Source of the DNA: Couchioplanes azureus
GTDB taxonomy: Bacteria; Actinomycetota; Actinomycetes; Mycobacteriales; Micromonosporaceae
Assembly: GCF_014648355.1 (NCBI RefSeq)
Contig: NZ_BMQY01000007.1
Coordinates: 212,505-263,689 of the forward strand
Direction of reading: 5' to 3'
DNA: 51,185 nt
In this document: positions 44,138 to 51,185 of the stretch, piece after piece
Layout: each line of letters starts with the position of its first letter
Position numbering within the stretch: position 1 is the stretch's first letter
Translations under genes and position numbers: made by a program
The notes under the pieces: model-generated
Databases searched by the model: none
What the model saw: only the letters and a program-made list of their open reading frames with translations
Told to the model about the DNA's origin: nothing

Positions 44138-44180
44138 TTCCTCATATTATGAGCGGCTTTGGTGGCCTCGCCCGGAAACG

Positions 44181-44215
44181 CACCGAGCCGGACCCGTGGA
44201 GGGTCCGGCTCGGTG
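44181..44215 (-). terminator. Terminator hairpin after the second surface-protein gene
   Basis: A perfect 15-bp stem (CACCGAGCCGGACCC / GGGTCCGGCTCGGTG) with a 5-nt loop starts 27 nt after the stop codon at 44242. The sequence after it on the minus strand is CGTTTCC. Confidence 0.8.
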
Positions 44216-44241
44216 GATTCGGTTCTCAGGTGACCGGGCTG

Positions 44242-46128
44242 TCAGCCCAGCAGGCGGGCCCAGTAGACGAGCTCGTCGATCTGCGCGGCGGTCAGGCCGG
44301 GCTTCTTGTCCTTCGACTCCTTCTGGACCTTGCTGATGTACAGGTCGTACTGGCCGTGCTGGAGCTTGTTGACCAGGTCCTGGCCGAGGCCCACGGTGGC
44401 GTTGTTGGCCGCGAGGTAACGCTGCGTCATCGCGATCAGGCCCGGCACGGTCGCCGTGACCGTGTAGGTGGCGGACGCGGGAGCCGCGACGTTGCCCGCC
44501 ACGTCGGTGCCGTTGGCGCAGACGGCCGTGTACTGGGCCTTGCTGTCCCGGGTGACGCTCAGGCCGGCCTGCTTCGCCACGCCGGAGACGGCGTCGCTGG
44601 TGTCGCAGCCCAGGATCGGCATGGCACCCAGCGTGTAGGTGCTGCGGCTGAGGCCCTTGACCTGCACGGCGGGGGCGGTGGTGTCGATGTTCAGGCCGGA
44701 GACCGCGGCGGCCGTCATGTTGCCGGCCTTGTCGGTCACGGTGCCGGAGGCGCCCAGGTTCGCACCGTCGGTGCCGACGAGCACGGGGGCGGGGCAGACC
44801 TCGACGCCCGAGGCGGCGTCGGCGCAGGTGAAGTTCACCAGGGGAGCGGTCCGGTACCAGCCGGCGGCGTTCTTGGCGCCCTCCACCGTGGCGGAGTAGG
44901 TCGGCGCCGTGCGGTCCATGCTGACCTTCACGCTGGTGGTGGTGACGTTGCCGGCGTTGTCGGTCGCGGTGCCGGTGACGACCTGGTCGGCACCGTCCGC
45001 GGTCAGGGTGACCGGCGAGGAGCAGGCGCCCACGCCGGACTGGGCGTCGACGCAGGTGAAGATGACCGAGACCGGGCCGTTGTGCCAGCCGTTGCGGTCC
45101 GCCATCCGGGTGAGCGCCGCGCTGATGGTCGGCGGGGTCTTCTCGGGAGCGGGCGGGGCCGGCGGGGTCACCACGGGGGGCGTGACGACGGGGGCGGTCG
45201 GGTCGGTCACCGTGAGCAGCGTGGAGCCGCTGCCGTTCACGTTGTACGGCCGCACGTCGACGACCCAGTTCTTGCCCAGGGCGAGGTTGATGGTGCCCGA
45301 GTTCACCCCGGCCTTGACCTTCAGCGAGCCCTGGTTGGGCTTGTCGACGCCCCAGTTGACCAGGACGTAGTCCGGCTTGGGGGCGCTCGTCGGCGCGTCC
45401 CACGTCACGTCCACCAGCGTGGAGTTCGCGCGGCGGGTGGCGACGACGCCGGTCAGGTCGGCCGGCTTGAACTTGTCGATCAGCGACTTGCCCGTCACGG
45501 CCGAGCAGCTGCCGTACTGGTTCTGCGGGGAGACCGTCACCAGGTAGGTGCGGGTCGGGTCCAGGTTCGGGAACTCGTGGCTGGTCGCGGTGACGACCTG
45601 GTCGGACAGGACGACGTTGTCGGAGTAGCGGACGAGCTGCATCCGGTAGCCGGTCAGCGGGGCCTCGCCGGTCCACTCGGGAACGTTCCAGCTGATGGTG
45701 CCGGTGCTGCCGGTGGCGCCGGTACGGCCGGGCACCGCGCCCATGATGCCGCTGGGGGCCAGCGTCTTGGCGGTGACGAAGTCGGTGTACTGACCGGCCC
45801 CGTTCGCGTCCTCGGAGGCCACCCGCACCTTGTACGACACGCAGGGGTTGCCGGTGGTGTTGATCGTGTAGGTGGTGGTGTCACCCGGCACGAACGTGAC
45901 CGTCTCGGTGGTGCCCTGGATGAAGTCGATGCGGTAGAAGCTCGCTCCGGCGACCGGCTGCCACGACACCACGATCTTGGTGGCGTCCCCGGCGGCACGC
46001 GCCACGGTCAGTCCCTGCGGCGCGGGCAATGCGGTGGTGGTGTCCGACGCGATCGCCGGGGTCCCCGTCAAGGCCAGCGACGCGGCCACGGCAGCGGCGC
46101 CGGTCCCAGCCAGCAGTCGTACGCCCAT
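44242..46128 (-). CDS. Secreted surface protein: FN3-like x3, Pro-rich linker, Ig-like repeats x3, C-terminal helical domain (paralogue of 25549-28923)
   Basis: 628 aa from the ATG at 46128, 3 nt after GAGGA; an ATG 18 nt upstream is less well placed. The signal peptide ends near TPAIAS. Three FN3-like domains (about 32-300) align with those of the 1124-aa protein: LPAPQGLTVARA, VSWQPVAGASFYRIDF, SLIDKFKPAD. A PPVVTPPAPPAP linker (about 305-327) precedes two regular Ig-like repeats with Cys pairs and one divergent repeat (328-555). The last roughly 73 residues share the helical domain (AMTQRYLAANNAT, DLYISKV, KPGLTAAQIDELVYWARLL). No wall-sorting signal. It sits among glycosyltransferases, so it may be a glycan-binding or glycosylated surface protein; this is inference. 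Confidence 0.86.
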   Translation of the reverse strand: MGVRLLAGTGAAAVAASLALTGTPAIASDTTTALPAPQGLTVARAAGDATKIVVSWQPVAGASFYRIDFIQGTTETVTFVPGDTTTYTINTTGNPCVSYKVRVASEDANGAGQYTDFVTAKTLAPSGIMGAVPGRTGATGSTGTISWNVPEWTGEAPLTGYRMQLVRYSDNVVLSDQVVTATSHEFPNLDPTRTYLVTVSPQNQYGSCSAVTGKSLIDKFKPADLTGVVATRRANSTLVDVTWDAPTSAPKPDYVLVNWGVDKPNQGSLKVKAGVNSGTINLALGKNWVVDVRPYNVNGSGSTLLTVTDPTAPVVTPPVVTPPAPPAPEKTPPTISAALTRMADRNGWHNGPVSVIFTCVDAQSGVGACSSPVTLTADGADQVVTGTATDNAGNVTTTSVKVSMDRTAPTYSATVEGAKNAAGWYRTAPLVNFTCADAASGVEVCPAPVLVGTDGANLGASGTVTDKAGNMTAAAVSGLNIDTTAPAVQVKGLSRSTYTLGAMPILGCDTSDAVSGVAKQAGLSVTRDSKAQYTAVCANGTDVAGNVAAPASATYTVTATVPGLIAMTQRYLAANNATVGLGQDLVNKLQHGQYDLYISKVQKESKDKKPGLTAAQIDELVYWARLLG

Positions 46129-46188
46129 GTTTCCTCGTCTCCTCATCGGCTGCCCCTTCGGCGCCGCTGATGTGTGGATCGGCCGCGT

Positions 46189-46229
46189 ACCTCAAGCTGG
46201 CCGCAAGGCGGCGTCAAACAAACCTGAAG
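46189..46229 (-). promoter_or_regulatory. 11-bp-spaced direct repeats upstream of the second surface-protein gene
   Basis: ACCTCAAG at 46189 and ACCTGAAG at 46222 are 33 bp apart, with weaker matches GCCGCAAG at 46200 and GCGTCAAA at 46211 filling the 11-bp steps. The array lies 61-101 nt upstream of the start codon and closely mirrors the array before the paralogous gene at 29 kb. Confidence 0.6.
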
Positions 46230-46243
46230 TTCTCCGGCGCCGC

Positions 46244-47380
46244 TCAGGCGGCAGGGGGCAGCTCGGTCACGGCGGGCCGCAGCGGCGTGACGGCCGGCGC
46301 GGCACCGGGCACCCGGGCGTGCGCGTACACCGCCTCGAGCAGCGTGGCGGCGACGTCGTCCCAGGAGTGGGCGCCGCCGTACGGCAGCGGCGCGGCCGCG
46401 GCCGTGGTCAGGCCCGGCATCAGCTCGACCAGTCGGCGGGCCAGCGCCTCGGGCTGCGGCGGCGTCACGACCCCGCCCGCCGCCCGGGTCGAGTCCCGTA
46501 GGCCCGGCACGTCGTAGGCGATGGTCGAGGTCCCCAGGGCGGCGGCCTCGGTGACCACCAGGCCCCAGCCCTCGCGCACGCTGGTCGCCAGGTGCACGTG
46601 GGCGCGAGCCATCCGCTCGTGCTTGACCTCCTCGCTGACCCGGCCGAGGAACTCCACCCCCTCGGGTGCCGCGGCGCGCAGCCGGTCCAGCAGGGGACCG
46701 CCACCGATCATCCACAGCCGCAGGTCGGGGATCTCCCGCCGGGCCAGGCCGACCGCGCGGATGACCTCCCAGGGCCGCTTGTAGCTGACCATCCGGCCGC
46801 AGAACACCGCCGTGGGCGTGGCCTCCTTGCCGACCTGGGGCAGGATGGCGGGCGGCTCGTAGCCCTCGGGCACGACGGTGACGTCGCGGGCGCCGAAGCG
46901 GACCAGCGCGTCGCTGGTCGACTCCGAGACGGCGAGGATGGGTGAGCCGGACAGCCGGCGCAGCCATCCGGGCTCCAGCAGGTGCCGGCCCAGGTGGGCG
47001 ACCAGCGGCGGGGCGTTGTGGTGCCAGATCTCCTCGCAGGTCTGGTGCACCAGGGCGATCGTGCGGGCGCCGTCGTCGACCCACTCGTGGGCGAGGAAGG
47101 GCACCGTGTTGGTCTCGTCGATCACCACGTCGAAGCGGCCCCGGCCGTAGCGGTTCCACCAGCGGCGGGCCTCGCGGTACACGGTGAACCGGTTGCCGGC
47201 GCGCACGACGCGGTAGCCGTCCACGATCTCCGCGGCGGGCCGCCCGGCGACGGCCGCGGCGAACAGCGTCACCTCGTGGCCGGCCGCCACCCACCGGCGC
47301 AGCACCTGCTCGGTGTAGACCTCCGCGCCGCCGGCGGCCGGGTGGGTCAGATCACGCCAGTTCAGCACCAGGATGCGCAC
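46244..47380 (-). CDS. Family 4 glycosyltransferase
   Basis: 378 aa from the GTG at 47380 behind GGAGGAC. GT-B fold with the N-terminal glycine-rich loop HPAAGGAEVYTEQ, VHQTCEEIWHH in the acceptor half, and donor-half motifs VFCGRMVSYKRP and REGWGLVVTEAAALGT (intact EX7E). This is a retaining, mannosyltransferase-like enzyme that extends a lipid-linked glycan on the cytosolic side. It follows the flippase gene by 16 nt and forms one unit with it. Acceptor and sugar are unknown. Confidence 0.9.
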   Translation of the reverse strand: MRILVLNWRDLTHPAAGGAEVYTEQVLRRWVAAGHEVTLFAAAVAGRPAAEIVDGYRVVRAGNRFTVYREARRWWNRYGRGRFDVVIDETNTVPFLAHEWVDDGARTIALVHQTCEEIWHHNAPPLVAHLGRHLLEPGWLRRLSGSPILAVSESTSDALVRFGARDVTVVPEGYEPPAILPQVGKEATPTAVFCGRMVSYKRPWEVIRAVGLARREIPDLRLWMIGGGPLLDRLRAAAPEGVEFLGRVSEEVKHERMARAHVHLATSVREGWGLVVTEAAALGTSTIAYDVPGLRDSTRAAGGVVTPPQPEALARRLVELMPGLTTAAAAPLPYGGAHSWDDVAATLLEAVYAHARVPGAAPAVTPLRPAVTELPPAA

Positions 47381-47396
47381 GTCGGTCCTCCGCAGA

Positions 47397-48674
47397 TCAG
47401 GCCGCGTTCGCGGCGGTAGGGGAAATTTCGGCATCGGCCGGTGGCACTTGAACGTTCGCCCGCGGGGCGCGCGCCCAGCGCCGGCCCTCGAGCAGGACCA
47501 TCGCCAGCAGCGTCGGCGCCAGGGCGGCGGCCGAGCACGCCGCGATCTGCGCGCCCGAGCCGTGCCAGGTCTCGATGAGCGCGATCTCCAGCACCGCGCC
47601 GGCCCACGGGACGGCGATGAGGCGGGAGCGGCGGGCCAGCGCCGCGTTGGTCAGCACGGTGACGAACGAGGTCAGCGCGGCGACCCCGGCCAGGGTCTGG
47701 ACCAGCCCGGTGGCGTCGGCGAACCCGTCGCCGTAGAGGACCGCGAGCACCAGCGACGGCAGGGCGACGACCCCGGCCGCGCCCAGCACGGCGGGGCCGG
47801 TCACCGCGGCGCCGCCGGTGAGCAGGGCGCGGGTGCGCCCGGGCGTCGGCCACGCGGCGAGCAGCCGGGGGAAGACCGCGGCCATGATGCCCGCGGGCAG
47901 CGCCAGTACGGTCTTGGCCACGGTGGCGGCGGCGACGTACGAGCCGGACGCGGCATCGCCCAGGTGGTGGCGCGCGAGCAGCAGGTCGGCGGTGGAGAAC
48001 AGGAACAGGCCGGTCACCGCGATCCCGGCGTGCGCGACGGCGCCCAGCCGCAGGCGGGTCGCGCCGCTGCGCCCGGCCGGTCCGCGCAGCCGCGGTACGG
48101 CGACCACCAGGGCCGCCAGCTCGGCGACGACGGTGCCGGCCAGGGCGCCGGAGACGCCGAACGGCACCACCAGGGCGAGCCCGAGCGCGAGCCGGACCAC
48201 GGTGGAGAAGAGGTAGGTGGCGGCGACCGTGCCCACCTGCCGGTCACCGAGCAGCAGGCCGCGCGCGGCGGCCACCACGGCCGCGGCGATCAGGTACGGC
48301 GCGAGCTGCACCGTCTCGGCGAGCGACGCCAGGTGGAAGTAGTCGCGGAGCACCGGCGCGCAGAGCAGCACGACCAGCGCGGGCGGCAGCGACCACAGCG
48401 CCACCGCGCGCAGCGTACGGCGGGCCGTGTCGCGGGTGAGGCCGTGCTCGGCCACCAGCGCGGAGGCGGCGGTCTGCAGCGCGCCCAGCGGGACGCCGAG
48501 CATCACCATGGCGCTCAGCACGGCGCCCAGGGCCCCGTAGGCGCCCGGGTCCAGCAGCCGTCCGACCACCGAGTGGAAGGCGAGGTTGCCGGCGCTCTGC
48601 ACGGCCACGGCCACGGCGATGGGCGCGGCGCCCCGGGCGGCGAGGCTCGCGATGCGGCGGGCTAGAGAGGTCAC
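47397..48674 (-). CDS. Polysaccharide flippase (MATE/Wzx-like, MOP superfamily)
   Basis: 425 aa from the GTG at 48674; the RBS is weak. About 12 hydrophobic helices cover the whole protein, with the first-helix pattern SAGNLAFHSVVGRLLDPGAYGALGAVLSAMVM typical of actinobacterial oligosaccharide flippases. Members move lipid-linked oligosaccharides across the membrane for outside polymerisation. Near the glycosyltransferases and polytopic GT-C proteins, it is the likely export step of this locus. No Wzy-type polymerase or Wzz-like chain-length protein is apparent in the window, though it could lie beyond the right edge. Confidence 0.83.
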   Translation of the reverse strand: MTSLARRIASLAARGAAPIAVAVAVQSAGNLAFHSVVGRLLDPGAYGALGAVLSAMVMLGVPLGALQTAASALVAEHGLTRDTARRTLRAVALWSLPPALVVLLCAPVLRDYFHLASLAETVQLAPYLIAAAVVAAARGLLLGDRQVGTVAATYLFSTVVRLALGLALVVPFGVSGALAGTVVAELAALVVAVPRLRGPAGRSGATRLRLGAVAHAGIAVTGLFLFSTADLLLARHHLGDAASGSYVAAATVAKTVLALPAGIMAAVFPRLLAAWPTPGRTRALLTGGAAVTGPAVLGAAGVVALPSLVLAVLYGDGFADATGLVQTLAGVAALTSFVTVLTNAALARRSRLIAVPWAGAVLEIALIETWHGSGAQIAACSAAALAPTLLAMVLLEGRRWARAPRANVQVPPADAEISPTAANAA

Positions 48675-48781
48675 AAGGTCTCTATCGGCCGCCCGAACCC
48701 CGACCTGTCTGATTCTTTCGCCGGCCTGCGTCACGCAAGTCGACACGCCTGGCGCGCCGATCGGGTCATAATCGGGGTGAA

Positions 48782-50260
48782 ATGACCAATTCCTGGCAAA
48801 CAGGCGCGGACCAGCGGCCGGCGCGGGACGTCGCGGCGGGCGCCGCCGCGCCGCGCTCCGGACCGCCGCGCCGCCGTGACCTCCTCGAGGCGGTCGTCGC
48901 CGCCCTCGACGCGACCGGGCAGCGCTGGGCCTGGCAGGGCGACGCCGGGGCACCCGAGCGCTGGGTGGCCGACACCGGCGCCAAGGACCTCGACATCTGG
49001 TACGCCGCGCCGCCCGCCCCCGGCGACCCGATCGACGTGCTCGCCCGCACGTACGCCGCCGCCCGGGTGGCCGAGGCGCACGATCCCCGGCGGCTGCGCC
49101 ATGTGAGCCTCTCCGTCGAGACGACCACCGGCCCGGCCGTCGTCGACATCACCCACGGTGACCTCTGCGTCGGTCCGGTCCTGCTGGTGCCCGCCGGACA
49201 GGCGACCATCGACCCCGCCACCCACCGGCTCACCGGCGCGGCCGCCACGGCCGACCTGCTGGTACGCCCGGTGCTGCGCGGCCGCCTCCCCGGCCCGGAA
49301 CGCCTCGCCGAGGCCCGGGCCGCCTGGGACGCCGCCGAGCCGCGGCACCGGCAGGAGTTCGTCTGGCGGCTCGGCAAGCAGCTCGGCGGCAGGGTCGCCG
49401 CGGACCTCGTCGCCGTCGCCGGCGGTGCGGAGCCCGATCCGCGGCTGCCGCTGCGGGCGCGGCTGCGCCTGGTCGCCCGCAGCCTCGCCCCGGCCGTCGT
49501 CGGCTCGACCTGGGCCCAACGCCGCAGCGTGCTGCCCGCGGCCGGCGCCGCCGGCCCGCTGGGACTGCGGGTGCGCGGCGTGGTGGTCGCCCTGGTCGGC
49601 ACGGACGGCTCGGGCAAGTCGACGGTCGCCGACGGGCTGCACGAGCGGCTGCACCGCTACGGGCTGCCCACCAGCGCGGCGTACTTCGGCATGGCCCGCG
49701 GCAACCTGCCCGGTGTCGCCCTCGCCCGGCGGCTGCTCGGCGTCGGCTCGACCGCCCCGGCGCCCTCATCGTCGTCGTCGTCGGCACCGTCGACCGGCTC
49801 GCCCGCGTCCCCGGGCGAGGGCGCGCCCGCCGACCACCGCGCCCTGCGCCGCGCCGCCGCCTGGTTCTACGCCGGGGAATACCTCTGGCGCTACCTGCGC
49901 ACGGTCGCGCCGGCGGTGGCCCGCCGCCGCGTCGTCATCGCCGACCGCTGGGTGTACGACCTGCGCGAGTCGCCGTGGCCGGGCTCCCGCGCCGCGCGCG
50001 TGGCCGAGCTCGTGGTGCCCGCGCCCGACGTCCTGGTGCTGCCCGACGCCCCGGACGAGCTCATCCACCGCCGCAAGCCGGAGCGCTCCCGCGCCGAACA
50101 GGCCGCGCAGCAGCAGCGGTTCCGGGAGCTGCTCACCGAGCGCCCCGCCCGGTGCGCCGAGATCGTCGTGGACACCTCCGGCGACACCGCGGATCCCCTG
50201 GCGCCGCTGGTGGCGGCGGTGGTGCAGGCCGCACACGGTCCACGGCGCCGCCGGCGGTGA
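48782..50260 (+). CDS. Fusion of nucleotidyltransferase-like domain and thymidylate-kinase-like P-loop kinase
   Basis: 492 aa from the ATG at 48782 (GGGGTGAA upstream). The N-terminal region (about 35-170) has a DxD pair in AKDLDIWYA and a later VVDITHGD, resembling the three carboxylates of minimal nucleotidyltransferases. A helical linker leads to a kinase domain from about residue 262: Walker A GTDGSGKST (about 276-284), ADRWVYDLRE as the DRxxxD/E-like motif, and a LID-like RRKPERSRAEQ. A Ser/Pro/Ala-rich insert (about 325-350, with a run of six Ser) interrupts the kinase. Thymidylate-kinase-like proteins occur in exopolysaccharide loci, where they may phosphorylate sugars or lipids; true dTMP kinase activity is doubtful. 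The stop overlaps the next gene as GTGA. Confidence 0.75.
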   Translation: MTNSWQTGADQRPARDVAAGAAAPRSGPPRRRDLLEAVVAALDATGQRWAWQGDAGAPERWVADTGAKDLDIWYAAPPAPGDPIDVLARTYAAARVAEAHDPRRLRHVSLSVETTTGPAVVDITHGDLCVGPVLLVPAGQATIDPATHRLTGAAATADLLVRPVLRGRLPGPERLAEARAAWDAAEPRHRQEFVWRLGKQLGGRVAADLVAVAGGAEPDPRLPLRARLRLVARSLAPAVVGSTWAQRRSVLPAAGAAGPLGLRVRGVVVALVGTDGSGKSTVADGLHERLHRYGLPTSAAYFGMARGNLPGVALARRLLGVGSTAPAPSSSSSSAPSTGSPASPGEGAPADHRALRRAAAWFYAGEYLWRYLRTVAPAVARRRVVIADRWVYDLRESPWPGSRAARVAELVVPAPDVLVLPDAPDELIHRRKPERSRAEQAAQQQRFRELLTERPARCAEIVVDTSGDTADPLAPLVAAVVQAAHGPRRRRR

Positions 50261-51185
50261 CCCTCGTCGCCCGCCGCCGCGGCGGCCGGCACGCCCGCGC
50301 CGCACCGGCCCAGGCGCCGGCCTACGTGCCCCGGCACCGGCGGCTGCCGGGCATCGACCCGCGCGCGGCGCGGCTGGCCGCCGAGTCCGGGCTGCTCGGC
50401 CTGCTCGCCGGCATCGCCGTGGTCGCACCGTGGACCCGCGAGGGCTACCTGCTGCTGCTGGACTGGGTGTCGGGCCCGCACCAGGCCATCACGCCGGGGC
50501 TGTACGGCCTCGACCCGGCCGCCCTGGACGCGCTGCCGTACCGGCTGCTGACCGACTCGGTGCGCTCGGTCATCGGCCCCGGCGCGACCAGCTGGCTGGT
50601 CATCCTCTGCTACTTCCCGATCGTCGCCTCCGGAGTCTCCGCACTCGCCGCCGGCGGGCGCTGGCGGCGGCACACCGCCGCCCTCTTCGCCTGCTGCAAC
50701 CCGTTCGTGGTGGAGCGCATCCAGGCCGGGCACGTGGCCTTCCTGCTCTCCGTCGGCCTGCTCAGCTGGCTGCTCGCCTCCGCCGTGCGGGCCCGCCGGC
50801 GCGGCACCTGGTTCGCCGCCCGGCCGGCGGGCTGGTACGCGCTGGCCATGGCGGTCGGTCCGCACGCCGCCTGGCTCGGCGGCGCCGGCCTGCTGGCGGT
50901 CGCGCTGCTGCCGCGCCCGACGCGCAAGGACCTGACCCGCACGGGCGTGGTGATCGCGTGCGCCGCGTGCATCTACGCGTACGCGGTCGCCGTGCTCCTC
51001 AGCGCGATCCTCACCGTCCACGTCGGCAGCCGGGACCTGGAGGTGTACGCCCCGCACGCGGGCCCCGGCGGGATGCTGGCCACGCTGGTCTCGCTGCGCG
51101 GCTTCTGGCGCGGAGCCGCCGACAGCAGCCCGCAGCTCGGCCTGGGCCTCGTCCCGGCCGCGGTGATGCTGGCGGCGGCGGCCGC
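50257..51185 (+). CDS. Polytopic membrane protein, GT-C-like, C-terminus outside window
   Basis: Open from the GTG at 50257 to the right edge, 309 codons. A basic, Pro-rich N-terminus of about 35 residues precedes at least six hydrophobic helices. The motif CCNPFVVERIQAGHVAFLL resembles the NPFxxERLxxG signature that I associate with large actinobacterial GT-C-type membrane proteins, and VYAPHAGPGGMLATLVSLRGFW follows in a later loop. Probably a lipid-phosphosugar-dependent glycosyltransferase or polymerase of the same glycan. It is translationally coupled to the nucleotidyltransferase-kinase gene by a 4-nt overlap. Family assignment is tentative as more than half may be missing. Confidence 0.6.
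   Translation, partial: MTLVARRRGGRHARAAPAQAPAYVPRHRRLPGIDPRAARLAAESGLLGLLAGIAVVAPWTREGYLLLLDWVSGPHQAITPGLYGLDPAALDALPYRLLTDSVRSVIGPGATSWLVILCYFPIVASGVSALAAGGRWRRHTAALFACCNPFVVERIQAGHVAFLLSVGLLSWLLASAVRARRRGTWFAARPAGWYALAMAVGPHAAWLGGAGLLAVALLPRPTRKDLTRTGVVIACAACIYAYAVAVLLSAILTVHVGSRDLEVYAPHAGPGGMLATLVSLRGFWRGAADSSPQLGLGLVPAAVMLAAAA

Noticed and set aside
44141..44153. Near-palindrome CTCATATTATGAG with a TATAAT-like core before the GT2 gene
   Set aside because: It lies only 4 nt from the start codon and includes the RBS, leaving no room for a promoter. It may be chance or a translational operator, but nothing supports either.

Overview
The window is very GC-rich, uses GTG and even TTG starts behind strong GGAGG-type ribosome binding sites, and carries typical actinobacterial families: a PCu(A)C-DyP-CopC copper operon, cytoplasmic multi-HAMP hybrid kinases, STAS regulators and an AftD-like GT-C transferase. 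A methyl-accepting chemotaxis protein fits a genus with motile spores. My best guess is Micromonosporaceae, Actinoplanes-like. That is inference; no rRNA, tRNA or taxonomic marker lies in the window. I see no phage, IS element, integron or CRISPR array.

Layout. 1-2.3 kb: AAA-ATPase regulator, cut by the left edge. 2.4-7.1 kb: minus-strand operon of a processive GT2 synthase, a HlyD-like adaptor and a GH81 endo-beta-1,3-glucanase lipoprotein, a candidate beta-glucan production unit with a structured upstream region. 7.5-10.5 kb: divergent ctaD and a Ppx/GppA phosphatase. 10.7-17.3 kb: a 1317-aa soluble hybrid kinase with a five-copy 276-bp HAMP repeat, an FAD reductase and a chemoreceptor. 17.4-21.6 kb: secreted cyclophilin, a two-gene secreted-protein unit between two strong terminators, and a REC-PAS-GAF-kinase. 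21.7-25.4 kb: small secreted protein, copC, dyp, pcuAC, a YjbR-family protein and a STAS protein. 25.5-33 kb: a large FN3/Ig-repeat surface protein, two overlapping kinase genes and a small membrane-anchored protein. 33.2-51.2 kb (open at the right edge): a glycan locus with an acyltransferase, a secreted beta-helix protein, an AftD-like GT-C, a metallophosphoesterase-like protein, three soluble glycosyltransferases, a flippase, a nucleotidyltransferase-kinase fusion, a second polytopic GT-C-like protein and a second surface protein paralogous to the first.

How the parts may work together. The 33-51 kb genes hold most of the parts for making, flipping, polymerising and decorating a lipid-linked surface glycan. 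The two surface proteins share three FN3-like domains, Cys-paired Ig-like repeats and an unfamiliar roughly 75-aa C-terminal helical domain. Upstream of both, and of the small membrane protein at 32.4-33.0 kb, lie arrays of about 8-bp direct repeats spaced by exactly 11 bp (22 bp in the third case), the spacing typical of OmpR/PhoB-family regulators. This suggests one cell-envelope regulon made of surface proteins plus glycan machinery. The shared domain, the repeat-array control and the glycan locus together are the best candidate here for an undescribed system.
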